DNA of 64,000 bases from positions 9,561,398-9,625,397 of the forward strand of contig NC_037267.1 of NCBI RefSeq assembly GCF_000002425.4. The letters are read 5' to 3'. This document shows positions 60,752 through 64,000 of the stretch, one piece after another. The position numbers and the translations under genes were made by a program. The stretch's first letter is position 1, and each line of letters begins with the position of its first letter. Source of the stretch: Physcomitrium patens (lineage: Eukaryota > Streptophyta > Bryopsida > Funariales > Funariaceae). The notes beneath the pieces were generated by a model. It was not told the DNA's origin, made no database searches, and was given only the letters and a program-made list of their open reading frames with translations.

Positions 60752-61834
60752 ACTCAAGAAATTCATCAAAAATTTAGAAGAAAACATAGTCAAAGATTAA
60801 ATAAACATTACAGTAGTTATTTTTACACTAACTATTGATCTTAATTCAAATTATTTTTACATCTCAAATTATTGGTTAACAACAAGCACACAAAGTTTCA
60901 AGAAAATCTAACTTATAGATTGGAATAAATGGCTCATAATATGCTTTAGTGTCAATTGTGTTCTTTTTCCAATCTCTATCCAAATCTTTTAGTAAAATAT
61001 CTCCTTCTTTAACTATCAATTTCTTCTCAAAATTTGCACAAATATTAAAAAAAAATGGCCAATCATTAGTACACCAAACAAAATTCTAATCAAACCTTAA
61101 GATTACTCAAAATCTAAGAACCTTCATTGACCTTTAAAACCCAATTTCTAAAAAATTAACTCACTTAAACTTCAATTTCTTTTGATTTGACCATCTAATT
61201 GAGTTCAAAATTATATTCCAAATTTAGTACAATATCATTCATAAACTTGCAATAAAACATTTGTGAGTCTATTATAAAATTCGTTTAATTTATCAAAATA
61301 TGATCTTTTTTTTAATTAACACATCATAGAGTCACTCAAAACAACTTCAACTTTGCAAAGCTCTCACAAAGTCAATATAAACTCAAATCATTCAAATTCA
61401 ACATTTATAGAAACTCAATCAAGTCTGCTATAAAAATCCACACTTCATTTAACAAAAGAGAGCTCTATCTATGGTAAATGTGTGGTTTTGTGCATTGAGA
61501 TCTGGTTTTAACCTTCGTTAATAACCAACCTTCTTTAGGCACCAATTTAAGATTTATCTAAGTATTTTTTTTTTTATTATTTATTTCTTTTCTTTACTTC
61601 TACCTAAAGTTACCTATAATACTATTGTGCTAATCTAATTTGTTTTGTCTTGCATATGGCCCTACAAAATAAATATGAGCCTTTTTTACAAAAAGGTAGT
61701 ATTAGCACTTATTAGTTTTACTATCCCTATAACTATTATTTATATTTCTAAAATAGTTTGCTACTATATTTAAAATAAGTTCTTCTATAATATATTAATT
61801 TCTTCTTTCTTTTACTCAATACTTGTGTTACAAC
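60480..61834 (-). mobile_element. Second copy of the inverted element's LTR/leader sequence
   Basis: In the same orientation as 39.3-40.55 kb and with the same order of landmarks: a CCTAAA-like stretch, GATCTTAATTCAAAT, AACAAGCACA, a TCTTGATGCCAAT-like block, a TTTTGTGCATTGAG-like block, TGGCCCTACAAA, and an end at GTTACAACA (61826-61834). It contains an A tract of about 31 bases at 60720-60750. No gag or polymerase is attached, so it may be a solo LTR or a fragment. Confidence 0.6.
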
Positions 61835-62888
61835 ATAATAACGTAGAATTGATGAGTTATATATTGCTAAGGCATTGATATTTGTATTCTATTGCTAATA
61901 TATTAGCACATAGGATATGTCTTTTAATCTTATTATATTAATGCTAAAACTTTCTATTGCAATCTTGACTATATAATAACCAAGATTAATTAGAAAGTTG
62001 CAATAGAACTTATAGATTACATATAATATCTTTAAAATGAAATCTAATCTTAGATATGTAGTAATGATGAATATTATTAGAAAAAATATATTTGATATCA
62101 ATTTAATATTAATTTTTTATTTATTTATTTTTAAATAACAATAGATAATAAATATTCTTAAAGTACCAAGTACATCTTTAATTTGTTAACATCAACAATG
62201 ACAAGTTTTTGATTGAAATATTCTATGTCTACAAAAATGATGATTCAATTAGATATGAAATGTTAAATCTTATAATGTTTATATTATTTATTTCATTAAA
62301 ACAAGAACCTTAAAATATATATTTTGGTCATTATAAATAGCATATATTATTCAACTTTACATATTCTATTGCTAGATAAAAAATAAAAAATAAAAAAACA
62401 GGACTAATTAATTCATTACAAGTTAGTTATTCTAACAATTTAGATTCTACAAAAGGAGAAAGTTTACTACATCCTTGAAGTTGAGACCATGCATTCTTTA
62501 GACATTATCAATTATAACACATATACTAGTTAACTTTTTTTTAATTAAAACTTTTAATTTTATTTAGTAAATTTATAACATGATTGATGAATTTTTCTTT
62601 TCATTCATAGGGTAAAAAAATTAAAATAAATATAAAAATAACTATCTTATGCAATATCCTAATTGGTAGATTTTGCTTGCCATTTGTTTATAGATGCTAT
62701 AATATGAAAACAATGCACTAAGTTTTATTTCAATTATTTTTTTGTTAAAATTGAATTTACTTTCTAAAAAAAAAAAAAAAAAAAAAAAACTTGAAATATC
62801 AATAAAAAACTTGATTGAAGTAAAAAAACAGTAAAGAAATATGACAAGCAGGAGATTGTGGTAATAATAAGAATTGTGGTGACATTAG

Positions 62889-62892
<4 letters not shown>

Positions 62893-62937
<45 letters not shown>
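62893..62937. repeat. (CT)n(TA)n microsatellite
   Basis: About 15 CT units followed by about 7 TA units, the same compound layout as the one in the last NUP62 intron. Confidence 0.9.
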
Positions 62938-63065
62938 GTAAATGAATGAATCATATATCTATGCTATTTAATTTTAATAAATTAATTCATCTATGCTATT
63001 CACTGTTTTCATAAATTAAATTAAATATTGCGAATGAATGAATCACACATCTATGCTATTTGAGT
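62938..63065. repeat. Short tandem repeat with ATCTATGCTATT core
   Basis: Three spaced copies of a unit containing an AATGAATCA-like lead and CATCTATGCTATT, with spacing of roughly 45-60 bases and imperfect intervals. It follows directly on the compound microsatellite. Confidence 0.7.
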
Positions 63066-63905
63066 GATTAAAATTAAGTAGAATATCTTTTCAAAAAACA
63101 TCAAGAACTATTCCTAAAAGCAAATTGAATCTATAAATAATTCTAATTATACCAAGTGGCAATAAAAACTTCTGTTAATAAACTAGGTATGACACGTGAC
63201 TATGAAAAAATCAGCCAAGCAGAGGAAAGCCAAGGGAGCTGGAGAGAAGCAATTAAGAAATATGGAACATTGATACAATATAAATACAATAATAAATGTT
63301 AGGTAATATTAAGAACTTGTTTTATAAAAGGTGTTTGATAATTACATAATGTTCAAATAAAATACATAAATTGAGGATTGCATAAGATTTTCCAAAAACA
63401 CTACAGATTGTTTGCCAACTACTACGTCGTGTATGCAGATTTCTTACAATCACATTTACATGTAAGTTTCTCAAAAAATTCAACCATAATCAAGACTATT
63501 ATTTCAAAACAAAAACCAGGATGAACTCTTTGCATATTGCGTAATTAATACACAGAATGCAAATTACGTCATTTTGAACAAATTCACCTAAAGGCACTCC
63601 ATGGCTGTGAACATACGCACATACTTCTAGCTTAATTTGTCAGCAAAAAAGACGGGTTGCCAAGAATATTTCATAGTAACCTCCAACAGTACCCTGGTCC
63701 GTCAAAACACATTGATAAGTAGTAGATAAATTAATTGATTCCAATCTGACTATGGGAATACAAGATGGGTACGTTTTGACGTCTCATTTTCTTTATTGAA
63801 GAAAATTGGCCGCAGCTACTTTAGATCCCGCAAGTACATTTGTGGTTTAAGAAACTCAAGTGCACTACTCCAAGGTGGAGTAAAACTGGAATTACCAGGC
63901 AATCA

Positions 63906-63957
63906 TCAGTGGCTAATGGATTCCATATACAAGGGCACGTACAGGCCCATAACATAA
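63906..63957 (-). CDS. Possible last exon of a minus-strand gene entering from the right
   Basis: On the minus strand a T-rich stretch ending CTATGAATAG could be an acceptor. The frame then reads VMGLYVPLYMESISH and stops at TGA (63908-63906). The downstream 500 bases are less AT-rich than the desert to the left and could be a 3' untranslated region. I do not recognise the peptide and the call rests on composition and a weak splice site. The rest of the gene would lie beyond 64000. Confidence 0.25.
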
Positions 63958-64000
63958 CTATTCATAGAAAAAAAATCTATGCAGTATAAGTGGAAGGAAC

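Larger units (their letters stand above)
61835..63200. other. AT-rich sequence with microsatellites
   Basis: There is no supported gene. It holds an A tract (62766-62789), a (CT)n(TA)n microsatellite (62893-62937), and a short tandem repeat at 62938-63065. Confidence 0.7.

Overview
The window is nuclear DNA of a land plant. The evidence is four intron-rich genes with GT-AG introns, a cohesin loader carrying the plant-type PHD finger, a probable plastid membrane protein, and long AT-rich tracts with plant Ty1/copia and Ty3/gypsy remains. A non-seed plant such as a moss is my best guess from protein flavour, short exons and AT-rich repeat-laden intergenic DNA, but the species cannot be proven from this sequence.

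Layout. 1-4.3 kb: no convincing gene apart from a doubtful minus-strand open stretch at the left edge. 4.3-17.8 kb: SCC2 cohesin loader (28 exons, 1,813 codons before the stop). 19.6-24.7 kb: a TPR-RING-LON protein (18 exons, 480 aa) that ends in a CaaX-like box. 25-42.3 kb: a repeat block made of a copia-like LTR remnant, a very decayed gypsy-like element, a better preserved but stop-riddled Ty3/gypsy element (31.1-37.1 kb) whose integrase is cut off, an inverted gag-bearing element (37.1-40.55 kb) and an AT desert. 42.9-47.9 kb: NUP62 FG nucleoporin (11 exons, 751 aa). 48.8-50.15 kb: a plastid FtsH-like M41 protein with an HExxH motif but no AAA domain (2 exons, 360 aa). 50.75 kb: a possible orphan last exon on the minus strand. 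51.4-55.7 kb: a broken minus-strand Ty1/copia element. 55.7-63.2 kb: extremely AT-rich DNA with microsatellites and a second copy of the LTR-like sequence seen at 39.3-40.55 kb. 63.2-64 kb: more balanced composition and a weak hint of another minus-strand gene end.

The four confident genes all lie on the plus strand but do unrelated housekeeping jobs: sister-chromatid cohesion, ubiquitin-ligase-type turnover, nuclear pore transport and plastid proteostasis. I infer no operon-like or cluster logic. I found no clear evidence of an undescribed biological system. The most useful second-look items are the CaaX-like tail of the LON/RING protein, the ATPase-less M41 protein with apparently intact metal ligands, the inverted element junction at 37.13 kb with a Tyr/Glu-rich repeat protein, and gene-like terminal exons stranded beside transposon blocks. 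Exon models were made by eye from splice consensus, phase and protein continuity; they have not been checked against transcripts.
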